From assembly GCA_016868375.1 (NCBI GenBank), contig VGHA01000001.1, positions 1-64,000 on the forward strand: a DNA stretch of 64,000 nt, written 5' to 3'. The position numbers and the translations under genes are program-made. The notes beneath the pieces are model-generated. The model ran no database searches. It had not been told where the DNA came from and was given only the letters and a program-made list of their open reading frames with translations. Each line of letters starts with the position of its first letter. Within the stretch, counting starts at the first letter, position 1. Source of the DNA: Betaproteobacteria bacterium (lineage in GTDB: Bacteria > Pseudomonadota > Gammaproteobacteria > Burkholderiales > Burkholderiaceae_E). Positions 50,252 through 59,029 of this stretch are shown one piece after another.

Positions 50252-51133
50252 TTAAAGCAAAGGTTTCCCGACACAACCCAGGTGTCGTTCGCAAATTGTA
50301 GACAGCACCGTATCGGGATCCTGTGACCACCAGTGTCGCGACAGAATCTCGACCTCGTCAAAGCCGCTATAGCCCGCACCACGCACACGCTGCCCCAGTG
50401 CGGCAAGGTCAATGACCCCGTCGCCAAGCATGCCGCGGTCAAGCAGCAGGTCACGTGTTTCCACCAGCCAATCGCAGATGTGGTAGGCAAGCAGGCGGTG
50501 CGCGCCCGCGCGCGCCAGGCCAGCATCGAGGTTGGGATCCCACCAGACGTGATACGCATCGACCGCCACCCCCAGCGCAGCGGGTTGACCGTCAGCACGC
50601 GGCGCAACGCCCTCAGCGTCAATGGCATCGCACAGATCAAGGGCCTGAGCAAGTGTGTTGATGCAACAGCGATCGGCCGCATACATCGGGTGCAGGGGCT
50701 CGATGGCAAGTGGCATGCCGGCTTCCCGAGCATGTTCAAGGATGGTCGCGATGCCATCATGAACCATGGCGCGCGCGCCCGCCAGGTCGCGTGACCCCGC
50801 AGGTAATCCACCGCACACCAGCACCAGGCATCGGGCACCAATGGTGGCCGCATCATCGATAGCGCGAAGATTGTCGTCGATGGCGGCACGCCGCCCCGCC
50901 GCGTCCAACGCAGGAAACATGCCGCCTCGGCAGAGCCCGGTGACCGTCAGCCCATGATCGCGAATCATGGCAGCGGCCCGGTCGGCCCCCAATTCGGCGA
51001 GCTTGTCACGCCACGGGGAAATGCCCGGTATGCCGTGCCGGGCGCAAGCCTCGATCATCTGGGCAAGGTTCCACTGCTCGCGCACCGTTGCGGTGTTGAG
51101 GGACAGCGGCGGCAAAGCGAGTTCGGATGGCAT
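50252..51133 (-). CDS. sugar phosphate isomerase/epimerase-like TIM-barrel protein
   Basis: A 293-residue xylose-isomerase-like barrel. PPLSLNTATVREQWNLAQMIEACARHGIPGISPWRDKL opens it, MPLAIEPLHPMYAADRC has the first metal Glu, LGVAVDAYHVWWDPNLDA the Asp/His site, LLAYHICDW the next, and GYSGFDEVEILSRHWW the late Glu. The set is complete, so the protein is probably an active isomerase or epimerase of a sugar acid or keto-sugar. It lies between otnK and the DUF993 gene in the same direction. Confidence 0.9.
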   Translation of the reverse strand: MPSELALPPLSLNTATVREQWNLAQMIEACARHGIPGISPWRDKLAELGADRAAAMIRDHGLTVTGLCRGGMFPALDAAGRRAAIDDNLRAIDDAATIGARCLVLVCGGLPAGSRDLAGARAMVHDGIATILEHAREAGMPLAIEPLHPMYAADRCCINTLAQALDLCDAIDAEGVAPRADGQPAALGVAVDAYHVWWDPNLDAGLARAGAHRLLAYHICDWLVETRDLLLDRGMLGDGVIDLAALGQRVRGAGYSGFDEVEILSRHWWSQDPDTVLSTICERHLGCVGKPLL

Positions 51134-51172
51134 GCGGCCCCCTATGCTTGACAGTGGATTGAAGAGGACGGC

Positions 51173-52366
51173 TTACTGCTTTGCCTCGGCATCAATGCCG
51201 TGGACGGCAAGAAGGCTTGCCAACCGACGGCTGGCGCGCTCAGGGTCTGACAGCAAGCCCGCCTGATCAGCAAGCCTGAAGATTTCAGCAAGATGCGTGA
51301 TGTGCCGTGTGCTCTGCTGCCCCCCCACCATCACAAAGTGGTCCTGGTGACCGTTCAACCAGGCCATGAACACCACGCCAGTTTTGTAAAACCGGGTCGG
51401 CGCTCGAAAAATATGGCGAGACAGCGGAACGGTGGGCGCAAGAATCTGGTGGAATTTTTGGGGTTCACCCGCGCCAAGCGCATCGAGCGCTGCTGCGGCT
51501 GCAGGGGCGATCGAATCAAAAATCCCAAGCAGTGCGTCCGAATAGCCCTGCGCATCCCCGGCAATCAACTCTGCGAAGTTGAAATCATCACCGGTATACA
51601 TCCGGATACCGGGCGCCAGCCTGCGTCGCATCGAGATCTCGCGGTCCTTGTCCAACAGCGAGATCTTGACGCCGTCAATCCTGGCTGCGTTGCGATTCAG
51701 AACATCCACCGCCACGTCCATCGCACGGTCGAGGTCGCGATGCCCCCAGTAGCCGACCAGCGCCGGATCAAACATGTCCCCAAGCCAATGAATGATGACT
51801 GGCTCGCGAACCTGTGACAGCAGCCGGTCATACACCTGCCCGTAGTCATCCGGTGAACGCGCGCAGGCGGCCAGCGCGCGACTGGCCATCAGAATCAGCC
51901 GCCCTTCCAGACCTTCGATCGCCTCGATCTGATGCTCGTAGGCTGCGATCACGTCAGCGACGGTGCGAGACGGATCGGGCGCCAGATGGTCGGTACCCGC
52001 CCCGCTCGCAACACGAACGGGTCCGCCGTGCGGTGAAGCACCGAAGGCCCGCGCTGCCGAGATTGATCGCCGGATCAACTCCAGCGAGTTACCCCAGTCA
52101 AGCCCCATGCCGCGCTGCGCGGTGTCCATCGCCTCGGCAACGCCGAAGCCCAGCTTCCACAGGTGTTCTCGGTACGCAATGGTTCGGTCCCAATCGATTG
52201 CAGGCTCGAGCCAGGGATCAACCGTGGAACGCGGATCTGCCACCACATGCGCGGCAGCAAAGGCAATGCGGTTCCAGCCGGCGACGACAGGCTTCCAGGC
52301 TGCACGCCCACTGAGCACATAGCGTTCAAGCGTGCCGTTCGAACCGGGCAGCAACAGGCTTGGCAT
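51173..52366 (-). CDS. DUF993 (dihydrodipicolinate-synthase-like) family protein
   Basis: A 397-residue protein starting at ATG 52366 behind AGGAG. AIDWDRTIAYREHLWKLGFGVAEAMDTAQRGMGLDWGNSLELIRRSISAARA is characteristic of DUF993. It is a class I aldolase-like barrel: RIDGVKISLLDKDREISMRRRL places a Lys (VKIS) where DapA forms its Schiff base, and GIRMYTGDDFNFAELIAGDAQGYSDALLGIFD matches the closing barrel. The activity is unknown. The partner genes are a Gfo/Idh oxidoreductase and a TIM-barrel isomerase, a set I recognise as recurring for this family. Confidence 0.9.
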   Translation of the reverse strand: MPSLLLPGSNGTLERYVLSGRAAWKPVVAGWNRIAFAAAHVVADPRSTVDPWLEPAIDWDRTIAYREHLWKLGFGVAEAMDTAQRGMGLDWGNSLELIRRSISAARAFGASPHGGPVRVASGAGTDHLAPDPSRTVADVIAAYEHQIEAIEGLEGRLILMASRALAACARSPDDYGQVYDRLLSQVREPVIIHWLGDMFDPALVGYWGHRDLDRAMDVAVDVLNRNAARIDGVKISLLDKDREISMRRRLAPGIRMYTGDDFNFAELIAGDAQGYSDALLGIFDSIAPAAAAALDALGAGEPQKFHQILAPTVPLSRHIFRAPTRFYKTGVVFMAWLNGHQDHFVMVGGQQSTRHITHLAEIFRLADQAGLLSDPERASRRLASLLAVHGIDAEAKQ

Positions 52367-52379
52367 GAGCGCTCTCCTG

Positions 52380-53534
52380 TCAGGCCGGCAGTGGGCCAAC
52401 ATCGACCCAGCGACGCTCGCTCCATGACTTCAGCGCGGCTTCGACCAGCTGGACGCCTTTCGCGCCCTCGCGCAGATTCCAGCGGAAGTCCCCGCCTTCA
52501 ATGACATGGCGCAGGAAGAGTTCCCACTGCGCCTTGAACGCATTGTCAAAGATGACGGTGTCAGGCACCTCCTGCCAGCCCTCCATGAATTGGATAGGCT
52601 GGGGGAGATCAGGGTTCCAGACCGGCTTGGGCGTATTCACACGCGACTGCGTCCGGCAGCCACGCAGGCCCGCCACCGCCGAGCCATGCGTACCATCGAC
52701 CTGAAGGGTAAGAAGGTCATCACGCCGAACCCGTACCGCCCAAGAGCTGTTGAAGTGCGCGATGGCACCTGAAGCAAGTTGGAACGTGGCGTAGGCCGCA
52801 TCATCTGCGGTGGCGGTGTAGGGCTTGCCCTGTTCATCCCAGCGCGTGGGAATATGGGTGGCCCCCAGACAGGATACCGAGCGCACCTCGCCGAACAGAT
52901 TGTCGATCACGTAGCGCCAGTGACAGAGCATGTCGAGGATGATGCCCCCACCATCCTCGGTTCGATAGTTCCAGCTTGGCCGTTGCGCGGGCTGCAGATC
53001 GCCCTCGAACACCCAGTAGCCGAACTCGCCGCGAACCGAGAGGATGCGCCCGAAGAATCCGGCATCGATCAGCATTTTCAGTTTCAACAAGCCGGGTAGC
53101 CAGAGCTTGTCCTGCACGACGCCGTGCCGAACGCCTGCGGCCTCGGCAGCGCGAGCAATTCCCAGAGCCGCTTCAAGGCTGGTGGCGGAGGGCTTCTCGC
53201 AATAGATGTGCTTGCCCGCCTGGATCGCTTTGTGAATCAGTTCGGGCCGCATCTGCGTGGTGGCCGCATCAAAGAACACGGTATCCGCAGGGTTGGCTAG
53301 CGCCGCGTCAAGATCGGTTCCCCAGCGTAGGCCCCCGTGTTGTGCTGCAAGCGCAGCCATTCGATCCGCACCACGACCGATCAGTATCGGATCGGGCATC
53401 AACCTGCTGCCGTCAGACAGGCGAACGCCGCCCTGCTCACGAATCGCCTTGATTGAACGAATCAAATGCTGGTTCAGCCCCATTCGGCCGGTAACGCCGT
53501 ACATGATGATGCCAATGCGCTGGGCGGTGCTCAT
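52380..53534 (-). CDS. Gfo/Idh/MocA-family oxidoreductase
   Basis: A 384-residue NAD(P)-dependent oxidoreductase starting at ATG 53534 with AGGAG upstream. RIGIIMYGVTGRMGLNQHLIRS is the Rossmann loop in the GVTGRMG form, KHIYCEKPSATSLEAALG the family EKP motif with catalytic Lys, and PSWNYRTEDGGGIILDMLCHWRYVIDNLFGE the D-x-x-x-H catalytic region. It begins the minus-strand unit that runs down to otnI. It likely oxidises or reduces a sugar or polyol hydroxyl to provide the keto-acid used by the otn enzymes. Confidence 0.92.
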   Translation of the reverse strand: MSTAQRIGIIMYGVTGRMGLNQHLIRSIKAIREQGGVRLSDGSRLMPDPILIGRGADRMAALAAQHGGLRWGTDLDAALANPADTVFFDAATTQMRPELIHKAIQAGKHIYCEKPSATSLEAALGIARAAEAAGVRHGVVQDKLWLPGLLKLKMLIDAGFFGRILSVRGEFGYWVFEGDLQPAQRPSWNYRTEDGGGIILDMLCHWRYVIDNLFGEVRSVSCLGATHIPTRWDEQGKPYTATADDAAYATFQLASGAIAHFNSSWAVRVRRDDLLTLQVDGTHGSAVAGLRGCRTQSRVNTPKPVWNPDLPQPIQFMEGWQEVPDTVIFDNAFKAQWELFLRHVIEGGDFRWNLREGAKGVQLVEAALKSWSERRWVDVGPLPA

Positions 53535-53734
53535 TGAGCGCTTCTCCTGACAGGTGGGCGCCGCCACAGCCTCTGGCGGCATCATGGCTTCGGCAACGCC
53601 GAGCCGGTCAAATGCCGCGCGATGGTAACCCGGCCCATCGCCACGCGAAAGCGACAGCGCGAGTCAGCGGAATCGCAGCTTGTGAAAGGCTCATGCGCAT
53701 CGGTACCATGCCCGCTTTCATCAGGAGTCTCGTC
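53535..53734. other. divergent intergenic region
   Basis: These 200 bases separate the Gfo/Idh gene and the core-MetE-like gene, both well supplied with AGGAG sites. The ORF track reads across in both directions, but neither extension resembles a protein family. No dyad worth naming was found. Confidence 0.45.
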
Positions 53735-54739
53735 ATGCCACGAATCAAGACGACCGTCGTCGGGTCGTATCCCATACCCGAATGGCTGGTCGCCAGTCCG
53801 TCCGCCCAGGCGCTGACTGACGCAACGCGCGTGGTCATCCACACCCAGGAACGCGCAGGTATCGATCTGGTGTGCGATGGCGAGCTTTATCGGTTCGACA
53901 TCAACCATCCAGAAACCAACGGGATGATCGAATATTTCGTCCGCCCGATGGATGGCATCACTCAGCGATTCACCTTCGATGACCTGATTGCCTACCGAAG
54001 CACCTCGGGCACCCGATTTCGAACCCGGCCTCCCGGAACAGTCATCGGTCCTGTCGGCAGCGGTACGCTGGATCTGCCGCTCGCCTGCGAAGGCGCCCGC
54101 AGTCTCGCCTCAAACCCGTTCAAGTTCACGCTCACTGGCCCGCACATGCTGGCCAAAACCCTCATTGACCGGCACTACCCGGACCTGCCGGCGCTCTGTA
54201 ATGCGATTGCCGATGTCCTCGCTCAGCAGGTCGCACACTGCGAGGCGGACGTGATTCAGGTGGATGAGGCCAACCTTCCGGGACATGCCGAGGAGTGGGA
54301 GTGGGCCGCGGCAGCAATGAACCGCGTGCTCGACGCAGCACGCTGCCCAACCGCTGTTCACCTCTGCTTTGGCAATTACGGCGGACAGAGCATTCAGAAG
54401 GGAAGTTGGGATCGGCTGATCGGTTACCTGAACGCGCTGCATGTCGACCACATCGTCATGGAGTGCGCCCATCGTCCTCCTGATGAACTGGCGGCGTTTT
54501 GCGAATTGCGAGCCGATATCGGGTTCGGTTTGGGCGTGATTGACGTCAAGTCCACCACAATCGAGTCGGCGGACACGGTGGCGCGTGCCATTGAGCGCGC
54601 GGCCGGCATCCTTGGTCCCGAGCGAATCCGCTATATCCATCCCGATTGCGGATTCTGGATGCTGAAGCGTTCAATCGCTGACGGCAAGATTCGCGCGCTC
54701 GCTGCCGGGCGCGATCTGTTCGAAGGCCGGCACGCATGA
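53735..54739 (+). CDS. core MetE-like (cobalamin-independent methionine synthase C-terminal domain) protein
   Basis: A 334-residue protein; ATG 53735 follows TCAGGAG, and the track start at 53534 is rejected. It covers only the C-terminal barrel of MetE. TTVVGSYPIPEWL is the domain opening. VHLCFGNYGG gives H-x-C, VMECAHRPP the Glu, and YIHPDCGFWML the final Cys, so all four zinc ligands are present. The N-terminal MetE domain is absent. Short MetE-like proteins may transfer methyl groups from non-folate donors or act as lyases. Overlap (ATGA) with the epimerase-like gene suggests a joint function. Confidence 0.88.
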   Translation: MPRIKTTVVGSYPIPEWLVASPSAQALTDATRVVIHTQERAGIDLVCDGELYRFDINHPETNGMIEYFVRPMDGITQRFTFDDLIAYRSTSGTRFRTRPPGTVIGPVGSGTLDLPLACEGARSLASNPFKFTLTGPHMLAKTLIDRHYPDLPALCNAIADVLAQQVAHCEADVIQVDEANLPGHAEEWEWAAAAMNRVLDAARCPTAVHLCFGNYGGQSIQKGSWDRLIGYLNALHVDHIVMECAHRPPDELAAFCELRADIGFGLGVIDVKSTTIESADTVARAIERAAGILGPERIRYIHPDCGFWMLKRSIADGKIRALAAGRDLFEGRHA

Positions 54740-55785
54740 CAATCGCCCCTCCCTTACCTGCCGGCTTCTCCAGCGTCGATGCGTTGGAGGAGGTCATGAC
54801 GCGGCCTTCCCAATCATTGATCGATGATCTCAACGCGCTCGATGGCGACATCATCGTGCTGGGCGTGGGCGGCAAGATGGGACCCACCCTAGCGCGCATG
54901 GCCAAGCGCGCCGCCCCGTCCAAGCGGGTGTTGGGCGTTGCGCGCTTCAGTGACCCGCAGGTAGCCGCGCAACTGAAACAGGTGGGTGTGGAACCGGTCA
55001 GCTGCGATTTGCTTGACCGGGCCGCGATTGCCCGCCTGCCAGGCAGCGCTGACGGTGTGTCGAACGTGGTGTTCATGGCGGGCCACAAGTTCGGCGCCAC
55101 AGGTAACCCGGCGTTTACCTGGGCGATGAATGTCGCAGTTCCGTGGATGGTTGCAGAGCATTACCGCGACTGTCGGATCGCCGCGTTCTCAACCGCCTGC
55201 GTCTATCCATTCTTTCCAACCAGCGGGCCGGGCGCAAGCGAATCGGAGCCCGCGATTCCGCCACCCGGTGACTACGCAGCCTCCTGCGTTGGCCGCGAGC
55301 GAATGTTCGAACACGGCTCGCAGCGCTGGGGAACGCCAGGGCGACTGGTTCGACTGTCGTATGCAATCGACATGCGCTATGGCGTGCTTCGCGATGTCGC
55401 TGATTCAGTCTTCAACAGCCGCCCAATCGATCTGACCATGGGATGGGCCGACGTCATCTGGCAGGGCGATGCCAACGAACAGGCGCTGCGCCTGCTCGCG
55501 CACTGCACCACGCCCACCTCCCCCATCAACATCACCGGTCCTGCGCATACCTCCATCCGTTGGCTGGCTGGCGAGTTCGGCCGACGCTTTGGTCGAACGC
55601 CCGTTCTGACTGGTGCCGAGGCGCCCAGCGCATGGCTGGTTGACACGACGGCATCGCAAAAGCTGCTTGGCTTACCGGGTGTGTCGCTGACCACGATGAT
55701 CGACTGGGTTGCCGATTGGGTGGCTCGCGGCGGGGAAAGCCTGGGTAAGCCCACCCACTTCGAGGCCCGCGACGGTCGCTATTAA
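54736..55785 (+). CDS. NAD-dependent epimerase/dehydratase-like protein with altered active site
   Basis: A 349-residue extended SDR. DIIVLGVGGKMGPTLARMAKRA is the Rossmann loop, VVFMAGHKFGATGNPAFTWAMNVAVPWMVAEHYRDCRIAAFSTACVYPF the middle region with the TACVYPF motif where Thr or Ser acts. The YxxxK step reads DYAASCVGRERM, so the Lys position is Cys and an Arg or Glu follows. It may bind NAD without epimerase chemistry or use another base. It starts within the MetE-like stop codon. The protein family is uncharacterised as far as I can tell. Confidence 0.8.
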   Translation: MTIAPPLPAGFSSVDALEEVMTRPSQSLIDDLNALDGDIIVLGVGGKMGPTLARMAKRAAPSKRVLGVARFSDPQVAAQLKQVGVEPVSCDLLDRAAIARLPGSADGVSNVVFMAGHKFGATGNPAFTWAMNVAVPWMVAEHYRDCRIAAFSTACVYPFFPTSGPGASESEPAIPPPGDYAASCVGRERMFEHGSQRWGTPGRLVRLSYAIDMRYGVLRDVADSVFNSRPIDLTMGWADVIWQGDANEQALRLLAHCTTPTSPINITGPAHTSIRWLAGEFGRRFGRTPVLTGAEAPSAWLVDTTASQKLLGLPGVSLTTMIDWVADWVARGGESLGKPTHFEARDGRY

Positions 55786-55816
55786 CGCCTCTTCTTCCAC
55801 CCTACCGCGCCGTCCC

Positions 55817-56746
55817 GTGCCCCCCCCAGCCACTTCCCTGGTTGAACCCACGGCCGCCGACATGGCAGCGCTGCTCGCGCTGTCGCAGGCAGCGCACTGG
55901 AATCAGATCCATCACGACTGGGCCTGGATGTTGGCCAATGGGCGAACGCGCGCGCTGCGGCAAGCCGATACGCTGGTTGCGTCAACGCTGGTGTTGCCCT
56001 GGCCACCTGCCGCTTCAGCGACGCGATCCGATCAGGTGGCGAGCCCTTCCCTCGCGTGGATCAGCATGGTGCTGGTTCTGCCAGAGCATCGTGGCCAGGG
56101 TCATGCCAGCCGTCTTCTGCAGGAGAGCCTGGCGTGGCTTGAGCAACCGTCACAGCGTCATCTCCTGCCCGTCCTGGATGCAACACCCGCCGGACGACCC
56201 GTGTATCTGAAGCTGGGCTTTTCGGATGCCTGGTCATTCACACGTTGGGAGCATCGAACCCGTCAACGGTCTGTGGTAACCGAGGGCGCAGGGGATCTGC
56301 TCGAGGTGGGCGGCACGGACGCGTCACATCCGGCGCGAGGTGCGCTCTATGAACTTGATCGCCAGGCATTCGGGGCCAACCGGGAAACGCTGCTGGACGA
56401 TCTGATTCACCGCGCGCCAACGCTTGCCATTGCGCTCGGCCAGGCACATGCGATCCGTGGCTTCAGTTTGGCGCGACCCGGGCGGGTTGCAACACAGTTG
56501 GGTCCGCTGGTGGCGCAAGACGCTGCCGCGGCAATCGAACTGGTGGATCAGGCACTCGCGCGCGTTGACGGCCCAGTATTTATCGACATACCCAACGCAA
56601 GGTGCGAGCTTGCCACCTGGCTGGCCCATCGCGGATTCAGCGCGCAGCGACCCTTCACCCGCATGGCACTTGGCAGAAGGGCTCGCAGTCTTGAAAGTGA
56701 ATGCCCCGCCACCGTATGGGCCGTTGCCGGCCCGGAGCTGGGTTGA
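55817..56746 (+). CDS. two-domain GNAT acetyltransferase
   Basis: The track ORF begins at 55709 inside the previous gene. I prefer the GTG at 55817, giving about 309 residues, though no clear ribosome-binding site marks it. VEPTAADMAALLALSQAAHWNQIHHDWAWML opens the first GNAT domain and LVLPEHRGQGHASRLLQESLAWL is the acetyl-CoA loop. LDATPAGRPVYLKLGFSDA is the usual conserved end of domain one. A second GNAT-like half follows (RGFSLARPGRVATQLGPLVAQDAAAAIEL). It probably acetylates an amine or amino acid. Confidence 0.82.
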   Translation: MPPPATSLVEPTAADMAALLALSQAAHWNQIHHDWAWMLANGRTRALRQADTLVASTLVLPWPPAASATRSDQVASPSLAWISMVLVLPEHRGQGHASRLLQESLAWLEQPSQRHLLPVLDATPAGRPVYLKLGFSDAWSFTRWEHRTRQRSVVTEGAGDLLEVGGTDASHPARGALYELDRQAFGANRETLLDDLIHRAPTLAIALGQAHAIRGFSLARPGRVATQLGPLVAQDAAAAIELVDQALARVDGPVFIDIPNARCELATWLAHRGFSAQRPFTRMALGRRARSLESECPATVWAVAGPELG

Positions 56747-56778
56747 CCTTGGGCGCGCAGCAAGCCGCGCGCCCAAGG
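56747..56778. terminator. strong hairpin between convergent genes
   Basis: CCTTGGGCGCGC-agcaagcc-GCGCGCCCAAGG is a perfect 12-bp stem with an 8-base loop. It begins immediately after the GNAT stop and lies 14 bases from the stop of the convergent receptor gene. It probably serves both units. Confidence 0.8.
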
Positions 56779-56792
56779 TTAGGTAGCCAACC

Positions 56793-57791
56793 TTATTTGG
56801 TCATTCGAATCGAGCGATCCAGGAACTCATTGGTGTAAGCCGACTTCACATCGAACGGCTTATCAAGTCCGATGTATTCGCGCACCAGATCGTAATCGCT
56901 CTGCATACGCTTGTCTTCATGGATGCCCAGGGCGATTTCGCGCGAGAACTTGTCACTCATCAGCACCTCGACCAGCGACCAGTTGACCAGTTCGTTATCG
57001 AACTTGAGCGCACCGTTGGCATCAATCAGCGCCTGAACGCAGGGCCGCGGCTCAGCGACGCAGGCTGCGAATGCGCGCTGGGTCACCTTCACAAACTTGT
57101 CGATTGCTGCGCGATTTTTCTGCAGAAACTGCGGATTGACGATGATGGAGTTGCCGTAGGGGTTGAGCCCCGCATCACGCCACGCGAGAAAGCCCATGTC
57201 AGCGCCCAATTCAGCCTGGAACACATGGTGAAGGTTGTAGAACGAGGTGGTGGCGTCGATCGACTTTGCCTTCAGCGCCGACAGCTTGGCGTTGGCATCG
57301 ATGTTGACCCAGGTGACTGATTTCGGGTCCATGCCATTGGCCTTGGCAAGCGCCGGCCACATCGTGCGAGCCCCGTCGGCCGCCGGGTTCCCGATGCGTT
57401 TGCCGGCCAGGTCTTTCACCGACTTGATGCCAGAGCTTTTCAGCCAGTAAAGCCCCTGTGGCGAGTTCGCGTACACATTGAAGACAGCAACGGTCTGGGC
57501 GCCTTTGCCAGCAGCCACCAGAGCCCCGGCCATATCAGCCAACCCCACCGGGTTGGCACCAGCGCCTACCTTCTGGGTGGACAGCGCCGAGCCACGACCT
57601 GGCTCGAGATTGACGTCCAGCCCTTCCTTTGCGTACCAGCCAAGCTTCTTCGCGTAGTAGTACGGCGCATGATCGCCACCTGGGACCCAGTTCAGCACAA
57701 AGTCAATTTTGGTTTGAGCCGTTACTGAACCAGCGGCCAGCGCGGCGGCCAATAGTGTTGCTGCGCGTGTGGCAGCCAGGCGTGAAAGCAT
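56793..57791 (-). CDS. NMT1/THI5-like ABC transporter substrate-binding protein
   Basis: A 332-residue exported receptor. ATG 57791 is preferred because GGGAG precedes it and the signal MLSRLAATRAATLLAAALAAGSVTAQ then leads. IDFVLNWVPGGDHAPYYYAKKLGWYAKEGLDVNLEPGRGSALSTQKVGAGANPVGLADMAG is a classic THI5-like opening. Similar receptors bind pyrimidine precursors, riboflavin or aromatic acids. The presumed permease is encoded at 59030 on the other strand. No ATPase gene is present in the window for this system. Confidence 0.92.
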   Translation of the reverse strand: MLSRLAATRAATLLAAALAAGSVTAQTKIDFVLNWVPGGDHAPYYYAKKLGWYAKEGLDVNLEPGRGSALSTQKVGAGANPVGLADMAGALVAAGKGAQTVAVFNVYANSPQGLYWLKSSGIKSVKDLAGKRIGNPAADGARTMWPALAKANGMDPKSVTWVNIDANAKLSALKAKSIDATTSFYNLHHVFQAELGADMGFLAWRDAGLNPYGNSIIVNPQFLQKNRAAIDKFVKVTQRAFAACVAEPRPCVQALIDANGALKFDNELVNWSLVEVLMSDKFSREIALGIHEDKRMQSDYDLVREYIGLDKPFDVKSAYTNEFLDRSIRMTK

Positions 57792-57816
57792 GAAAGGTCT
57801 CCCTGTTGTGTTGACA

Positions 57817-57846
57817 CGTGTTGGCCCGTGTTGGCCCGTGTTCGCC
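57817..57846. repeat. three tandem 10-base units in a promoter region
   Basis: CGTGTTGGCC occurs twice in a row (57817-57826, 57827-57836) followed by CGTGTTCGCC with one mismatch (57837-57846). The array lies 26 bases upstream of the receptor start and in the divergent gap before 57930. The 10-base period puts each unit on the same helix face. Confidence 0.8.
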
Positions 57847-57929
57847 AAGCAGTTCGATGATAGATCATTGACGCCCGTCCGGCCATCCATCAAGATCCCC
57901 GCCGTCGAATACGAAACGATTCCGTTACC

Positions 57930-59021
57930 GTGCACCGATCTCAACTGCCCCCCGCCATCACTCGACTGCTACAGGAAGGCACGGTAATCCCCGCGCATCC
58001 CCTCGCGCTCAATGCCCAGCGGCAACTCGATATCCGCCGGCAGCGTGCGCTCACGCGCTACTACGTCGAAGCGGGTTCAGGTGGATTGGCGGTCGGTGTT
58101 CACGCCACGCAATTTGCGATACGGGAACGCGGCCTGTATGCGCCCGTTCTCGAGCTTGCCGCGCGCACCGCTCAAGACCACCTCGAGCGTCTTGGCGAGC
58201 GGCGACCACTGGTCATGATTGCCGGACTGGCCGGCGGCACTGCACAGGCTATTGCCGAAGCCAGAACGGCGGTCTCGCTCGGTTATCACTGCGGCATGCT
58301 GTCTCTGTCCGCCATGCGCGGCGTCGATCTCGACACCCTGGTCGGACACTGCGAAGCGGTCGCTGCGGAAATCCCGTTGGTCGGGTTCTATCTGCAGACC
58401 GCTGTCGGCGGCATCGACCTGCCCGCCTCTTTCTGGCAGCGCTTCGCCGCAATCGACAATGTGGTGGCCGTCAAGGTGGCGCCGTTCAACCGCTACCGAA
58501 CGCTTGATGTCGCGCGGGGCATCGCGCTGGCCCATGCGGAGGAGCGCGTCACGCTTTATACGGGCAACGACGATCACATCGTCCTCGATCTGGTCACGCC
58601 CTTCGCGGTACGCCGCCCGGCACGCAACGGCCATGGCCTTGAAGGGGTCATTATCAAGATTCGGGGCGGGCTGCTGGGTCACTGGTCGGTGTGGACACAC
58701 TCGGCGGTCAAACTGTTTGAGCGAATTCGGGCCGCGCGGGCATCGGCCACGCTGGACACCAGCCTGCTGGCGCTGGACGCGCGGGTCACCGACTGTAATG
58801 CCGCGTTGTTTGATGTTGCGAACAACTTCGCTGGCTGCATCGCCGGCTGCCATGAAGTGCTGCGCCGCCAAGGGTTGTTGGAAGGTATCTGGTGCCTCGA
58901 TCCCAATGAAACCTTATCGCCGGGCCAGGCTGCCGAGCTGGACCGGGTCTGCCGCGAGCATCCCGACCTGATCGATGACGAGTTCGTGCGAAGCCGGCTC
59001 GATCGTTGGCTTGCAGACTGA
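57930..59021 (+). CDS. dihydrodipicolinate synthase (DapA)-family lyase/synthase
   Basis: A 363-residue class I aldolase starting with GTG at 57930. VIPAHPLALNAQRQLDIRRQRALTRYYVEAGSGGLAVGVHATQFAIRERGLY is the family's G-G-x-x-x-G pattern, and NVVAVKVAPFNRYRTLDVARG contains the Schiff-base Lys at about residue 180. Sequence after LYTGNDDHIVLDLVTPFA matches the late barrel. The T-T pair usually preceding Tyr133 in DapA is absent, so this is a keto-acid aldolase or dehydratase of another type. It precedes an ABC permease gene by 8 bases. Confidence 0.88.
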   Translation: MHRSQLPPAITRLLQEGTVIPAHPLALNAQRQLDIRRQRALTRYYVEAGSGGLAVGVHATQFAIRERGLYAPVLELAARTAQDHLERLGERRPLVMIAGLAGGTAQAIAEARTAVSLGYHCGMLSLSAMRGVDLDTLVGHCEAVAAEIPLVGFYLQTAVGGIDLPASFWQRFAAIDNVVAVKVAPFNRYRTLDVARGIALAHAEERVTLYTGNDDHIVLDLVTPFAVRRPARNGHGLEGVIIKIRGGLLGHWSVWTHSAVKLFERIRAARASATLDTSLLALDARVTDCNAALFDVANNFAGCIAGCHEVLRRQGLLEGIWCLDPNETLSPGQAAELDRVCREHPDLIDDEFVRSRLDRWLAD

Positions 59022-59029
59022 GGAACCCA

